NCBI GenBank assembly: GCA_937934655.1
Contig: CALGZB010000077.1
Location: 1 to 36,227 of the forward strand
Direction: 5' to 3'
DNA from: an uncultured Acidimicrobiales bacterium
GTDB lineage: Bacteria; Actinomycetota; Acidimicrobiia; Acidimicrobiales; SHLQ01
Length of the DNA stretch: 36,227 nt
Below, piece after piece: positions 8,083 through 15,859 of the stretch. Every line of letters begins with the position of its first letter. Position 1 is the stretch's first letter. Under the pieces are notes generated by a model. The model did no database searches. It saw only the letters and a list, made by a program, of their open reading frames with translations, and was not told where the DNA came from. Made by a program: the position numbers and the translations under genes.

Positions 8083-9072
8083 GTGAACATCGGGTCGCAG
8101 CTTCGAGACTTCTGGCGGGCGACCACGACCGCTCCAACCGCCGCCAAGCCAGCAGCAACCGACATCACGGTTACCCGGCGCACCAAATGGGCGAACATCA
8201 GGTTCCACGGTGCTGTGCCACCCAAGGTTCCCGAACACCTGCTCGAACATGTTGCTCGGGTCTACAAGCTCCAAGAAGCTGACAGTGCACGCTTCGCAGC
8301 GGCCCGACCTGGGCTGCTCGCTCGGTTGCGGCCAGACCGACAAGCAACGATCGCAATGAATTGTGACGAGCGGTTTGTCGCGCTCTTCGAGAACTGGGCA
8401 GCATCGTGTGATCACGCCGGCATTAATACGCGCGACTGCACACTCGTCTTTACAACCGATCTGCAAGCAAAACAGCGGGTCGAGGCGTTGGGGTACGTCG
8501 CCTATCTCGACGAGGACTCAGAGTTATTGGCAAGTCTCGGCGATTCTGAGACCTACGGTGACATAGCGTGGTGTCAGTACATGTTCCACCAGAACTGGGT
8601 GATCAAGCAGCTCTTGATGTTCGACACCGACGTGCTGTTCCAAGACGTGGATCTGGTGTGGACACGCGATCCGGTCGAGTTATTGCACGGCCAGGCAGAC
8701 GACGGCGCGGCCATACAAGCAATTTACGACGGCCCCAACGGCCGTTTCCAACCGCTGTACGCCAACAGCGGTTTCATGTACTTCCGCCCGACGCAGCAGG
8801 TTCGGTCATTCTGGGACCAGGTCTACGCGGAGCATCGCTGGGTGGCGTACTACCGCAGTCAGCAAGAACCACTCAACGTCCTGCTCGCCGCGTATGCCCA
8901 TCGAGGACTCGACGTGCGAATCCTCGAGGAGGACATCTTCGCAAACGGACACCTCTATTGCGGTAATCGCACGGCACCTGATGATCCATGGATCACACAC
9001 ATGAGCTGGACGGCGAATCTCGAAGAAAAGCTGGAGCGCTACCGAGCCTTCAACCTCTGGTTTCTAGACTGA
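8083..9072 (+). CDS. Nucleotide-diphospho-sugar transferase (PF03407-like glycosyltransferase)
   Basis: About 329 residues. It looks like a cytosolic GT-A-type glycosyltransferase of the Nucleotid_trans (GT77-like) group. Key text: LLMFDTDVLFQDVDLVWTRDP, with the DxD metal/donor motif at Asp188-Asp190, then LYANSGFMYFRPT and YRSQQEPLNVLLAAY, which parallels the family's acceptor-side 'DQxxFN' region. The His-containing C terminus is ITHMSWTANLEEK. No signal peptide or transmembrane segment is seen. GTG 8083 is taken because TACCCT sits 6 nt upstream; GTG 8065 would add six residues. It is monocistronic and isolated from the other glycan genes. Donor and acceptor cannot be told from sequence. 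Confidence 0.82.
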   Translation: MNIGSQLRDFWRATTTAPTAAKPAATDITVTRRTKWANIRFHGAVPPKVPEHLLEHVARVYKLQEADSARFAAARPGLLARLRPDRQATIAMNCDERFVALFENWAASCDHAGINTRDCTLVFTTDLQAKQRVEALGYVAYLDEDSELLASLGDSETYGDIAWCQYMFHQNWVIKQLLMFDTDVLFQDVDLVWTRDPVELLHGQADDGAAIQAIYDGPNGRFQPLYANSGFMYFRPTQQVRSFWDQVYAEHRWVAYYRSQQEPLNVLLAAYAHRGLDVRILEEDIFANGHLYCGNRTAPDDPWITHMSWTANLEEKLERYRAFNLWFLD

Positions 9073-9281
9073 GCCAGCAGCCTCTCGGTTTACGCGTCTA
9101 CCTCGATGAGATCATGACCGGTCGTGCTGCAGCGAATAGCGCCATCGTCGGCGATGACGACGATGACGACGATGACGGCGATGTCTTCGATGTCGCCAAA
9201 GCCACTGTCAGCAATCACATTGCGAGCCGCGACATCGACATCGCCAAGTAGGGCACAACGCCGAGCGGCGTCGACCGCTGC
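9073..9281. other. Intergenic stretch with degenerate 9-bp repeat
   Basis: No convincing gene. From 9153 to 9197 the plus strand shows a 9-bp period (GATGACGAC twice, then GATGACGGC, GATGTCTTC, GATGTCGCC). A 45-codon plus-strand frame from ATG 9115 would encode eight Asp in a row. On the minus strand the frame of the downstream lipoprotein stays open for about 60 codons past its stop. Neither has a plausible start or ribosome site. Confidence 0.5.
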
Positions 9282-9668
9282 TTACGGGGCTTCAACAAAC
9301 TCGGTTTCTGAACAGTCTTCGTTAACACACCTTGGAACCATGACGCTCCGGACGTCGGCTGGGTCGAACGACGATGGCAGGTCGATGGTGTAGTTCTTCT
9401 CAGGGGAGTCCAGCACGCACTCGCCCGAGGTGAGCTCATACAACTGCACGAACAACACTCCGTCCTCAAAACGTAGATCATCCTCAATGTCGTCGGTGCA
9501 CGCGCCACCGAAGTAAGTGACCTCCACAACGCCATCGACTAGAGCGGCGTTTGTGAACGATGTGACCTCGTTCCTGGTCGTCGAAGCACACGCCGAACAG
9601 AGCAACACGACCACAAGCACTAGAGCACCCGATCGCAGTTTTCTGCGTGTTCCGCCGGCCAGTTCCAT
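9282..9668 (-). CDS. Small lipoprotein, function unknown
   Basis: 128 residues. The N terminus RRKLRSGALVLVVVLLCSACAST is a positively charged start, a hydrophobic core and a lipobox (LCSAC), so the product should be exported and lipid-anchored. The mature part is about 100 residues, acidic, with four cysteines (GGACTDD, GECVLD, PRCVNEDCSE) that could form two disulfides. AAAGGGG stands immediately before the ATG, and TACCGT lies 9 nt upstream as a possible -10. I do not recognise the family. It stands alone on the minus strand between a plus-strand glycosyltransferase gene and the VapBC operon. Confidence 0.72.
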   Translation of the reverse strand: MELAGGTRRKLRSGALVLVVVLLCSACASTTRNEVTSFTNAALVDGVVEVTYFGGACTDDIEDDLRFEDGVLFVQLYELTSGECVLDSPEKNYTIDLPSSFDPADVRSVMVPRCVNEDCSETEFVEAP

Positions 9669-9938
9669 ACCCCTTTGACGGTACAGCGCTCCGGTTTGGT
9701 TCCCAGAACATGCGCAATGGCGCCCCCATACGACCAGCGCTGCGAGCCGGGTGGGCTGGGCAGCGGCGACTATTCGCCAGCCTCGGATTTGTGGGATCTC
9801 GGTCGACAGTGAAACGGCCCAGGCAGAGCGAATACGTGCCGACCTCGAGTGGGTGATCGGTCATGAATTCTTGCAGATGTGGGCGGCTTGGAAACGAAGT
9901 TCGCTTGACCGGGCCAAGGTGCTCGGCGGCCCGATTCT

Positions 9939-10325
9939 TTACACGTCGTGAATTGGAATTGACGAATTCGTAACGTCCGCGACCTGTTCGATGTGGCTTC
10001 GGTTTGTTGTGACAACCGCATCACCACGACGCACCGCTCCCTCAACGACGGCCACATCAACGATGTCGGCCAAGCCGCTCTGGGCGATCAACGAGCCGAC
10101 TTCGCGGGCCTGCGTCTCGTTCATTGCTTCTATCCTGCATCCCTTTAGTAGTTGCGACAGGCGATGTTGGGGGCCACCGCGCCATGCCTCAGCGAGAACA
10201 CCAACGGGAACGGTCGGAGTGATTCCGCGACCCAGAGCGGCCCGATGCAGCGACCAAAGAAGCCGTTCGTCGCGTTCGGCTGCGATCAAGGCGCCGGTGT
10301 CGTAGGTGAGTCCGTTCGTGGTCAC
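9939..10325 (-). CDS. vapC: PIN-domain toxin (VapC family ribonuclease)
   Basis: 128 residues. PIN-fold endoribonuclease, the toxin of a type II toxin-antitoxin pair, expected to cut a tRNA or other RNA when not bound by its antitoxin. Conserved acidic residues are visible: Asp9 (LTYDTGALIAAE), Glu46 (VLAEAWRGG), Asp87/Asp90 (LADIVDVAVVEGA), and the TTNRSH segment where many relatives have T-x-D. The GTG start at 10325 overlaps the antitoxin stop by four bases (GTGA), the usual translational coupling of such pairs. The RNA target is unknown. The last acidic position is Asn rather than Asp, which is tolerated in the family. Confidence 0.9.
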   Translation of the reverse strand: MTTNGLTYDTGALIAAERDERLLWSLHRAALGRGITPTVPVGVLAEAWRGGPQHRLSQLLKGCRIEAMNETQAREVGSLIAQSGLADIVDVAVVEGAVRRGDAVVTTNRSHIEQVADVTNSSIPIHDV

Positions 10326-10576
10326 GCTGACTTTCGGGCTGTGTCGTGCACGAGCCGGTCGAGAAGGACCTCACCTGCAGCAAGTTCTTCGGCCGTGAGC
10401 GCACCGGCCTGTGATTCCCATTCAGTTACGCCTTGGATACCTTCACGTATGAGCAGTGAGTGTTCGGCTGCGTTGGTCAGCCAGGCTGAGAACGACACGC
10501 CTTCTTCAGTTGCTGCTCGTTCAACTCTGGCGGCGATTGTGTCGTCGAGGGATACGGATCGTTTGGTAACAGCCAT
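10322..10576 (-). CDS. vapB: Ribbon-helix-helix antitoxin of the VapBC pair
   Basis: 84 residues from ATG 10576. The N-terminal MAVTKRSVSLDDTIAARVERAATEEGVSFSAWL is a typical ribbon-helix-helix DNA-binding domain. The C-terminal half (LTAEELAAGEVLLDRLVHDTARKSA) should wrap the PIN toxin. An in-frame GTG at 10645 exists, but the ATG is preferred because a -35 (TTGCAT), a 17-bp spacer and a -10 (TACCAT) end 7 nt before it. An operator-like inverted repeat overlaps the spacer. This implies autorepression by the antitoxin or the complex, as is known for VapBC operons. Confidence 0.87.
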   Translation of the reverse strand: MAVTKRSVSLDDTIAARVERAATEEGVSFSAWLTNAAEHSLLIREGIQGVTEWESQAGALTAEELAAGEVLLDRLVHDTARKSA

Positions 10577-10583
10577 GAAGATA

Positions 10584-10613
10584 ATGGTAATACCGCCGGT
10601 AGTACCATGCAAT
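10584..10613 (-). promoter_or_regulatory. vapBC promoter with operator in the spacer
   Basis: Read on the minus strand: -35 TTGCAT, 17 bp, -10 TACCAT, 7 nt, then ATG 10576. An inverted repeat (plus strand TGGTAATACC at 10585-10594 and GGTAGTACCA at 10598-10607, one mismatch, 3-bp centre) fills the spacer and overlaps the -10. A bound repressor would block polymerase directly. A perfect palindrome TTGGCGCCAA at 10617-10626 lies just upstream. Confidence 0.65.
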
Positions 10614-10816
10614 GGGTTGGCGCCAACTTGTCGAGGACTAGTCACAGCCCGCCCGAGAGTGAACCTACGGGGGGAGCGCGGACGTGCCGTTCTCGCGCTG
10701 CTCCCGGACCGTGGGCGTTCGAGCGTTATCGAGCGGCGACCAAGCCGAACAGACCCAAATGAGCGAACGATCAGAGATCGTGTGGGCCAGCCTTGAGGGT
10801 GCCCGGGGGTAGGCCG

Positions 10817-11173
10817 TTAGATCGCGATGACGTCGACTAGGCCTTCCAGTGCGGCGAAGTCGCTTGGGTTTCTCGTGAAGCCGGTCCGTTGCTGAAGTGA
10901 CTCGGGAAGCCGCCCAACCTGTTTTACTTCCATCTCGAACTGGCAAGGCAGCCGCAGCAGCGACTCTGGGGTGTCTCTGATTTCTTTCTCGCTTCGCCTC
11001 AGAACAAACGCCAATGCGGTCGCTGTAGTAGCGAAGGCTGCTTCAGAAGAGTCCCCCTCGTGGTGTTGTGGGTGGGTAAGCGTGAGGTCGCCTGGGCCGA
11101 GTTCTTCGGCGAGCGTGGCACTGGCTTCTTTCAGTCCGAACGTTGCTTGTCCGATGTGTTCGTTGCGGTCCAC
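10817..11173 (-). CDS. Hypothetical protein, likely remnant of a longer frame
   Basis: 118 residues from the only usable start (GTG 11173) to the stop at 10817. I do not recognise the protein. Visible text includes EHIGQATFGLKEASATLAEELGPGDLTL, HHEGDSSEAAFATTATALAFVLRR and a C-terminal SDFAALEGLVDVIAI. The same frame stays open upstream to 11344 with protein-like composition (for example YAALGVLFEPKAAGHLSIHIPV), but holds no ATG, GTG or TTG there. It overlaps the end of the toxin-like gene in the -1 frame. So it may be the 3' part of a frameshifted gene. No ribosome site is seen at 11173. Confidence 0.4.
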   Translation of the reverse strand: MDRNEHIGQATFGLKEASATLAEELGPGDLTLTHPQHHEGDSSEAAFATTATALAFVLRRSEKEIRDTPESLLRLPCQFEMEVKQVGRLPESLQQRTGFTRNPSDFAALEGLVDVIAI

Positions 11174-11283
11174 GACGGGAATGTGGATTGACAGGTGACC
11201 AGCCGCTTTTGGCTCAAAAAGGACACCGAGCGCTGCGTAGCTTGCAGTTCCACCGAGGTGTTGGTATCGCTCGATGCCGCCCG

Positions 11284-11514
11284 TTATCGATGAACTGTTG
11301 GGTTCACGATGCGTTTCTGCTGAGTGAACGTGTCGGGTTTCGTCTCAGAAATCGAGGTCAGTGAGATGTCGGCGAAGGCATCGGAAATCGTTGGCAGGTC
11401 GATCACTAAGAAGTCGCTTGCTGATGGCTCACCATTTGGTCCGCGTGACTCTGGGAGCTGGTTGTCGAGTTCAGCGAAGAAGTGTGGGTCGACCCTGGTG
11501 TTGCGGCGGGTCAC
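11284..11514 (-). CDS. Toxin-like partner of a putative second toxin-antitoxin pair
   Basis: 76 residues, starting at GTG 11514 with a four-base GTGA overlap with the gene before it, exactly as in the VapBC pair 1.2 kb away. The text RRNTRVDPHFFAELDNQLPESRGPNGEPSASDFLVIDLPTISDAFA is well-formed, but the last 25 residues look like random coding and the protein is short, so it may be truncated by a frameshift near 11300-11340. I know no characterised homologue. The toxin idea rests on size, gene order and coupling only. Confidence 0.5.
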   Translation of the reverse strand: MTRRNTRVDPHFFAELDNQLPESRGPNGEPSASDFLVIDLPTISDAFADISLTSISETKPDTFTQQKRIVNPTVHR

Positions 11515-11696
11515 CGTGAAGGCTTACTGCCCTCGGTAGCTGCAATGCGCGCATCAGTTTTGCGGCGTGCCCGATCGAGTAGCTCGCTGGGGACTTGGTT
11601 CGGGTCGGTCACGAAGCCTGAGCGGATCACCGCGTCGCGTTCGTTCGGTGAGAGAGCTTCGAGCTCCGCCGCCGTCCAGATTCGATCAACATCCAT
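11511..11696 (-). CDS. Antitoxin-like small protein
   Basis: 61 residues from ATG 11696: MDVDRIWTAAELEALSPNER then DAVIRSGFVTDPNQVPSELL and a basic C terminus (RARRKTDARIAATEGSKPSR). Charged and helical, of antitoxin size, first gene of a coupled pair. The start is set by TATGGT 6 nt upstream and by the fit with the rest of the frame; a longer frame from 11759 has no support. Function is inferred from arrangement only. Confidence 0.55.
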   Translation of the reverse strand: MDVDRIWTAAELEALSPNERDAVIRSGFVTDPNQVPSELLDRARRKTDARIAATEGSKPSR

Positions 11697-11702
11697 ATGT
11701 CG

Positions 11703-11708
11703 ACCATA
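11703..11708 (-). promoter_or_regulatory. Probable -10 box for the second toxin-antitoxin-like pair
   Basis: TATGGT on the minus strand, 6 nt before ATG 11696. The palindromes GTCGAC and CATATG lie between the box and the start. Confidence 0.38.
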
Positions 11709-11786
11709 GTCGCAGCCTCTGACAACGGTCTTCGGGCGTCTGCAGCAGTTGCGGTGCAAGGAAGTACTCGCGACGGCCTTTCTCGC

Positions 11787-12389
11787 CTAGTGCTGGAGGT
11801 GTTGTTCCCAGGCGGTGGTTGCGGCTTGGTCGGCGGTGTCGTGGTCGAAGTTCCAGTTTTGGAGTTGAGTGCGGGCGGTTTCGAGGTCGTCGCCGTGGGT
11901 GATGAGTCCCGAGGCGATGGTGACGGCGCGGCTGAAGTGTTGTTGGTTGTTTGGGGTTTGGGTTCGTTGGCGTTCGGTGTAGGCGAGGTGTTGGCGTTGG
12001 GTGCTTTCGGGAAGTTTGCGGAGTTGGCCTTGGGTGACGGGTGGGAGTTTGCGTCGGATGGCGAGGCTGGCTGGTCCGGTGGTGCGGGCGATGCCGAATT
12101 GGCAGGTTCTACCGAGTGCTCGCATGAAGGGGGAGTGTTTGCCGCCGTTGTTGCGGAGTCCGAGTGTCGCGGCGGTTTCGTCGAGGTCGATTTGGTAGCC
12201 GAGCGGGTTGTTGTCGAGTTCGGCGACGAGCCGGCGGATCAGCCAGACCGTTGAGGGGCCGAGAACCCCGAGCCAGAACGTTTCGACATACGCGGACCTG
12301 GGGTCGAAGCCCAGCTGTTCGACGAGTTCGTCGGCCCATGGTTCAACGGCAAGGGTGGATTCGGTAAAAGTTGGTCGTCCGTGGTGCAC
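11787..12389 (-). CDS. Conserved actinobacterial hypothetical protein
   Basis: 200 residues. The start is GTG 12389, chosen because GGAG sits 7 nt upstream; a longer frame to 12437 has no ribosome site. The text is well conserved in style: EPWADELVEQLGFDPRSAYVETFWLGVLGPSTVWLIRR, LGYQIDLDETAATLGL, SPFMRALGRTCQFGIAR and IRRKLPPVTQGQLRKLP. The middle resembles a winged-helix-like block (acidic helix, then 'LDETAATLGL'). I recall similar proteins in many actinobacteria but know of no assigned function. It is divergent from the sirtuin gene across an AT-rich gap. Confidence 0.68.
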   Translation of the reverse strand: MHHGRPTFTESTLAVEPWADELVEQLGFDPRSAYVETFWLGVLGPSTVWLIRRLVAELDNNPLGYQIDLDETAATLGLRNNGGKHSPFMRALGRTCQFGIARTTGPASLAIRRKLPPVTQGQLRKLPESTQRQHLAYTERQRTQTPNNQQHFSRAVTIASGLITHGDDLETARTQLQNWNFDHDTADQAATTAWEQHLQH

Positions 12390-12539
12390 GGCAAGGCTCC
12401 TGCATTCGCATACGTTGGCGGGGAAGCCGGATGGCACGAACCCGACAGTTCGATTCGTGTCTTTTCATTAACTTTCAATACATTTGAATACATGTCGCGG
12501 GGAGGCGTCAAATCGTTGGATTTGGCGTACGATCCCCGA
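12390..12539. promoter_or_regulatory. Divergent intergenic region with AT-rich island
   Basis: Positions 12467-12494 are markedly AT-rich for this window and contain two AATACAT direct repeats about 12 bp apart. They probably hold the promoter of the minus-strand gene at 12389. On the other side TACGAT (12528-12533) lies 6 nt before the sirtuin ATG. Confidence 0.4.
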
Positions 12540-13304
12540 ATGGCAGATTCCCAGGACGAACTGATCGCCTCGGCTCGAGCACTTCTCGATGCAGCGTCGA
12601 GTATCACCGTGCTCACCGGCGCCGGCATTTCCACCGATAGCGGCATCCCCGACTTTCGAGGCCCCAACGGGTTGTGGACGAAGAACCCGGAAGCCGAGAA
12701 GGCCTCGAACATCCGCTACTACGAAGCCGACACGGAACTGCGGGCCAAGAACTGGGCGCTTCGGGCCGAGGGATCGCTGTGGGCGAACGTCGAACCCAAC
12801 CTCGGGCACCGGACCCTTGTAAAGCTCGAAGAGCAAGGAAAGCTCCATACACTCATCACCCAAAATGTCGATGAGTTGCATCAACGGGCTGGCAGCGATC
12901 CAGCCAAGGTCGTAGAGATCCACGGCACCACCCGCAAGGTCGGTTGCCTGAACTGTGACTACGCCGACGACATGGAGGTAGCCCTCGACCGAGTCCGGGC
13001 GGGCGAACCGGACCCGAGCTGTCCGAAGTGCGATGGCATCTTGAAATCGAAGACGATCTCGTTTGGCCAGAACCTCGTGCAAGGCGACCTCTACCGGGCC
13101 GAGGTGGCAGCGGTCGAGTGTGACCTGATGTTTGCCATCGGGACCAGCCTCGCCGTATCGCCCATCAACCGGGTGGTCCCAGTAGCGCAACAACAGGGCG
13201 CGAAGGTCCTTATCTTGAACGGCGAACCCACGGAGATGGACAAACTCGCCGACGTCGTGATCAACGATTCAATCAGCGAAATACTCCCGCAAATTGTCGG
13301 CTAG
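12540..13304 (+). CDS. cobB: NAD-dependent protein deacylase (sirtuin, CobB type)
   Basis: 254 residues, the usual length for a bacterial sirtuin. It removes acyl groups from lysines, using NAD and giving nicotinamide and O-acyl-ADP-ribose. Visible: the NAD loop GAGISTDSGIPDFRGPNGLW (residues 27-46), TQNVDELHQRAG, catalytic His128 in EIHGT, a zinc site Cys136/Cys139 (GCLNC) and Cys161/Cys164 (SCPKC), and GTSLAVSPINRVVP. The frame is open upstream to 12381, but the ATG at 12540 gives the normal family N terminus and has TACGAT 6 nt before it. Targets are unknown. Confidence 0.94.
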   Translation: MADSQDELIASARALLDAASSITVLTGAGISTDSGIPDFRGPNGLWTKNPEAEKASNIRYYEADTELRAKNWALRAEGSLWANVEPNLGHRTLVKLEEQGKLHTLITQNVDELHQRAGSDPAKVVEIHGTTRKVGCLNCDYADDMEVALDRVRAGEPDPSCPKCDGILKSKTISFGQNLVQGDLYRAEVAAVECDLMFAIGTSLAVSPINRVVPVAQQQGAKVLILNGEPTEMDKLADVVINDSISEILPQIVG

Positions 13305-13334
13305 CGGCCAGCGAACCCCGAGGGGTGCCAAGGG

Positions 13335-13340
13335 TATGGT
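13335..13340 (+). promoter_or_regulatory. Probable -10 box for the methyltransferase gene
   Basis: TATGGT lies 6 nt before ATG 13347. The region between the sirtuin stop and this start is only 42 bp. Confidence 0.4.
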
Positions 13341-13346
13341 GCTGTT

Positions 13347-13967
13347 ATGGGCGTATATCGGAATCAGCTACTGCCACGGTTCATCGACAAGGCGTGCTCC
13401 AGTGATGGGGTTGGAAAGTGGCGGGTCCGGTGTCTTGAGGGAATCGGTGGCGTCGTAGTCGAGCCCGGTTTCGGCTCGGGCACCAACCTGCCGTACTACC
13501 CCGCTGAGGTGACAAAGGTTTTTGCCGTCGACCCCGCCACGGTCGGACAAAAGCTTGCCGCTGATCGGCTTGCGGCGTCGGATGTCGATGTGGAATTCGT
13601 TGGCCTTGATGGACAGAAGCTGCCGCTCGACGATGACTCGTGCGATGCCGGTGTGCTCACGTTTACGCTCTGCACGATTCCTGACCCGATGGTTGCGCTG
13701 GCCGAGCTGCGTCGAGTCATTAAGCCCGGAGGCGCCGTGCACTTCTGCGAGCATGGGCTCGCGCCAGACAAAAAGATGCAGAAGCTTCAATACCGGATCG
13801 ATCCGGTGCAGAAACGGGTCTTCGACGGCTGTCACGTGAGCCGAGATCACCGAAGCCTGCTGGAGTCCGCAGGGTTCGAAATCGATTGGTTCGACGCTGA
13901 CTTCGCCGAGGGCCCGAAACCGTGGTCGTACTTCTACGTCGGGAAAGCCATCAACCCGGCGCGTTGA
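13347..13967 (+). CDS. Class I SAM-dependent methyltransferase
   Basis: 206 residues. Rossmann-fold methyltransferase of the UbiE/METTL7-like group. Motif I is VVVEPGFGSGTNLPYY (about residues 36-51), the acidic end of strand 2 is VFAVDPA, motif II/III is CDAGVLTFTLCTIPDP, and the post-motif is LRRVIKPGGAVHFCEHG. The closing part DGCHVSRDHRSLLESAGFEIDWF is typical of small lipid or thiol methyltransferases. TATGGT 6 nt before the ATG supports this start. The substrate cannot be told. It is probably transcribed on its own, though the sirtuin lies 42 bp upstream on the same strand. Confidence 0.9.
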   Translation: MGVYRNQLLPRFIDKACSSDGVGKWRVRCLEGIGGVVVEPGFGSGTNLPYYPAEVTKVFAVDPATVGQKLAADRLAASDVDVEFVGLDGQKLPLDDDSCDAGVLTFTLCTIPDPMVALAELRRVIKPGGAVHFCEHGLAPDKKMQKLQYRIDPVQKRVFDGCHVSRDHRSLLESAGFEIDWFDADFAEGPKPWSYFYVGKAINPAR

Positions 13968-14062
13968 GCCCGGGGAATCTCGGTTGGTCCGCTGCCTAGC
14001 CACGCAAGCCGGTTGCGGAAAGTTGTCAGGCTGGTTCGCCAAGTTGTCGATGCTCCAACCGT

Positions 14063-15859
14063 ATGCAATCGAGATCCGGATTGATTCTTGCGTCCCAAAT
14101 CGCAGGTGTGCTGTATCTCCTTTGGCGTATCGGGTTCACTCACAATGGCGCCAATATCGTGCTGTTCGTGCTACTTCTCAGCGTCGATGTAATCGTGGTG
14201 ACCAGGCATTTCCTCCGAATCCGAACCCGGAAGCAGGGGGGTCTATCCGCAGCGACGAATGACACGACGGACCCAGTAGGCGATGGACTCGGCATGGTGC
14301 CGATCAGTTCGGTCATCTTCGACGTTGGGCAGGAGTCCTTGGTCGAAGCGCGCGTCGCGCTACGAGCCTGCCTCGAGTTGCGGGGAGCGACATCGATCAC
14401 CGTGATCGACCGCCTCGGGCGTTCCGATATCGAAGAGCTTTGCCGACGATTCCGAGTCGAACGGCGAGTTCCCACCCAAACCATCCGCGAATCACACATC
14501 GCCACCGAGGTGATGAACGGAGCGGATACCCAGCTCATAACGGTCGTCCCGGCATCGGTGTGGGCCCCAGCCGATTCGATTGAGCTCGGCGCTGCAGCGC
14601 TCGATCAACCGCACTTTTCAGCCGCAGGAATCCCAGCAAACTGTTCGGGAGGTGGCCGGCATCTGGGGACCGCTGGTTATCCGCTCTTTCCTGAAATCGA
14701 CTTCCCTGTGCCGGGAGCAACCCCAGGCGTCGTGGTGATGCGCGTCGACCTCATCAGAAAAGCAGGCGGTTTCATCCCCGGCAATGGTGACTTCCTTGCC
14801 CGAACCCTCGACGACCTCAACGAAGGCTGGGCCGAGTCGGTTTCACTCGGTCCCGGAATCGCGAACCGGCCGGCGCCGTGGGACGAGGACCTCGCCCTTC
14901 GCCGCCGTGTTGATGAGGTCGGGCGCCAGCAGACCGCACGTGAAGCGCACCGGCTTATCGAAGCCTGGGCGGTTGTGCCACGAACCTTCGCGCTGGTCAT
15001 TCCCGTCATTGCCGCCCTCACCGGATGGTTGCCGTTATCGACGAGCATCACCCAAGGTGTGATCTTTGGGTTGCCGTGGTTTGTCCTGGCAGCGATGAGC
15101 CGAGCAGAGATGCGTCGAAATCGAGGGAGTGGAGACACCGGCGATAGCAGCAGCGAACATCACTGGAGCGACCTCCGGTCGGGTGTCCGGACAATCACCG
15201 CCGATTTCTTGGGCCTTGCCCGCGGATCGTCGCTAGCTATTGCACCAGGACACATTGCGGCACGACACCTCTACCTGATGGGGGCTCTTGGTGTGGTGGC
15301 CGTAATCGGTTGTTTCGCGCAGCTCATCGGCTTTCACCTCACCAAACTCAGCGACCTCGCAACAGCAGCGGTCATCTTGTGTTCGGTAACGCTGCTTGGC
15401 CTGGTTCGCGATTCGACCTGGGCCCAATCCGAGCGCGAGCGACGGGTGCTTCCCCGAAGCACACCCACGCAGAGCAACGAAACGGCATCGGGCATTTCGC
15501 CATACGGCGCTGATGTGTCCGAGTCGTTCCCGGAAGGTACCGAACTCGCGATTCGCTTGGCGCTACCGCAGCCCGGGCGAAACGATTGGGAACGCAACAT
15601 CACCGGCGTGGTCCACAAAGCCGGGGAGGACGGCGGCGATGGGTGCTACGTGCAGTTCGATCTCGATACCGAGGTCCTCGACGAACTGCTGTATTTCTGC
15701 AGCGTCACATCGCCAACACTCATCCGACTCTCGCAACCCGTGCCCTCGGGTGTCGTGTCGTTGCGTAAGACCGGTCGTCAGCGGACCGTTGAGCCACTCG
15801 GACTCACCGAGGCGGTTATCCGACCGCGAGGTTCGTTCGAGCAACGAGAAGTCCAGTGA
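14063..15859 (+). CDS. Degenerate cellulose-synthase-like (BcsA/GT2-like) membrane protein with PilZ-like C terminus
   Basis: 598 residues. Two N-terminal membrane helices (about 8-24 and 31-47), a cytoplasmic domain (80-300), further helices at about 303-320, 330-345, 400-420 and 430-448, then a C-terminal region (about 490-560) that could be PilZ-like. The cytoplasmic part follows the order of a BcsA-type GT2 domain (VIFDVGQESLVEARVALRAC, TVIDRLGR, RKAGGF, ARTLDDLNEGW, IANRPAPW), but the DADH donor motif is replaced by VPASVWAPAD and no Q-x-x-R-W motif remains. It is probably a non-catalytic relative. The stop overlaps the GTG start of the patatin gene (GTGA), so the two are made together. 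No clear ribosome site or -10 is seen; the start is the least sure part. Confidence 0.65.
   Translation: MQSRSGLILASQIAGVLYLLWRIGFTHNGANIVLFVLLLSVDVIVVTRHFLRIRTRKQGGLSAATNDTTDPVGDGLGMVPISSVIFDVGQESLVEARVALRACLELRGATSITVIDRLGRSDIEELCRRFRVERRVPTQTIRESHIATEVMNGADTQLITVVPASVWAPADSIELGAAALDQPHFSAAGIPANCSGGGRHLGTAGYPLFPEIDFPVPGATPGVVVMRVDLIRKAGGFIPGNGDFLARTLDDLNEGWAESVSLGPGIANRPAPWDEDLALRRRVDEVGRQQTAREAHRLIEAWAVVPRTFALVIPVIAALTGWLPLSTSITQGVIFGLPWFVLAAMSRAEMRRNRGSGDTGDSSSEHHWSDLRSGVRTITADFLGLARGSSLAIAPGHIAARHLYLMGALGVVAVIGCFAQLIGFHLTKLSDLATAAVILCSVTLLGLVRDSTWAQSERERRVLPRSTPTQSNETASGISPYGADVSESFPEGTELAIRLALPQPGRNDWERNITGVVHKAGEDGGDGCYVQFDLDTEVLDELLYFCSVTSPTLIRLSQPVPSGVVSLRKTGRQRTVEPLGLTEAVIRPRGSFEQREVQ

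Noticed and set aside
9115-9251. Plus-strand 45-codon frame with eight consecutive Asp
   Set aside because: The Asp run is a by-product of the GATGAC repeat; no ribosome site or -10 box is seen and the rest does not look like a protein.
9090-9281. In-frame continuation of the small lipoprotein past its stop (about 60 open codons)
   Set aside because: No start codon in the extension and no sign of stop-codon readthrough; the open frame is partly explained by the 9-bp repeat.
9669-9938. A gene in the 270-bp gap between the small lipoprotein and VapC
   Set aside because: Short frames exist on both strands, but none has a start signal and protein-like composition; the left end holds the lipoprotein promoter region.
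10646-10816. A further gene between vapB and the orphan frame
   Set aside because: Only short Arg-rich frames without start signals; the stretch appears non-coding apart from the sequence just upstream of vapB.
12381-12539. N-terminal extension of the sirtuin
   Set aside because: The extra 53 residues do not belong to the sirtuin family and cover the divergent promoter region; ATG 12540 gives the normal length.
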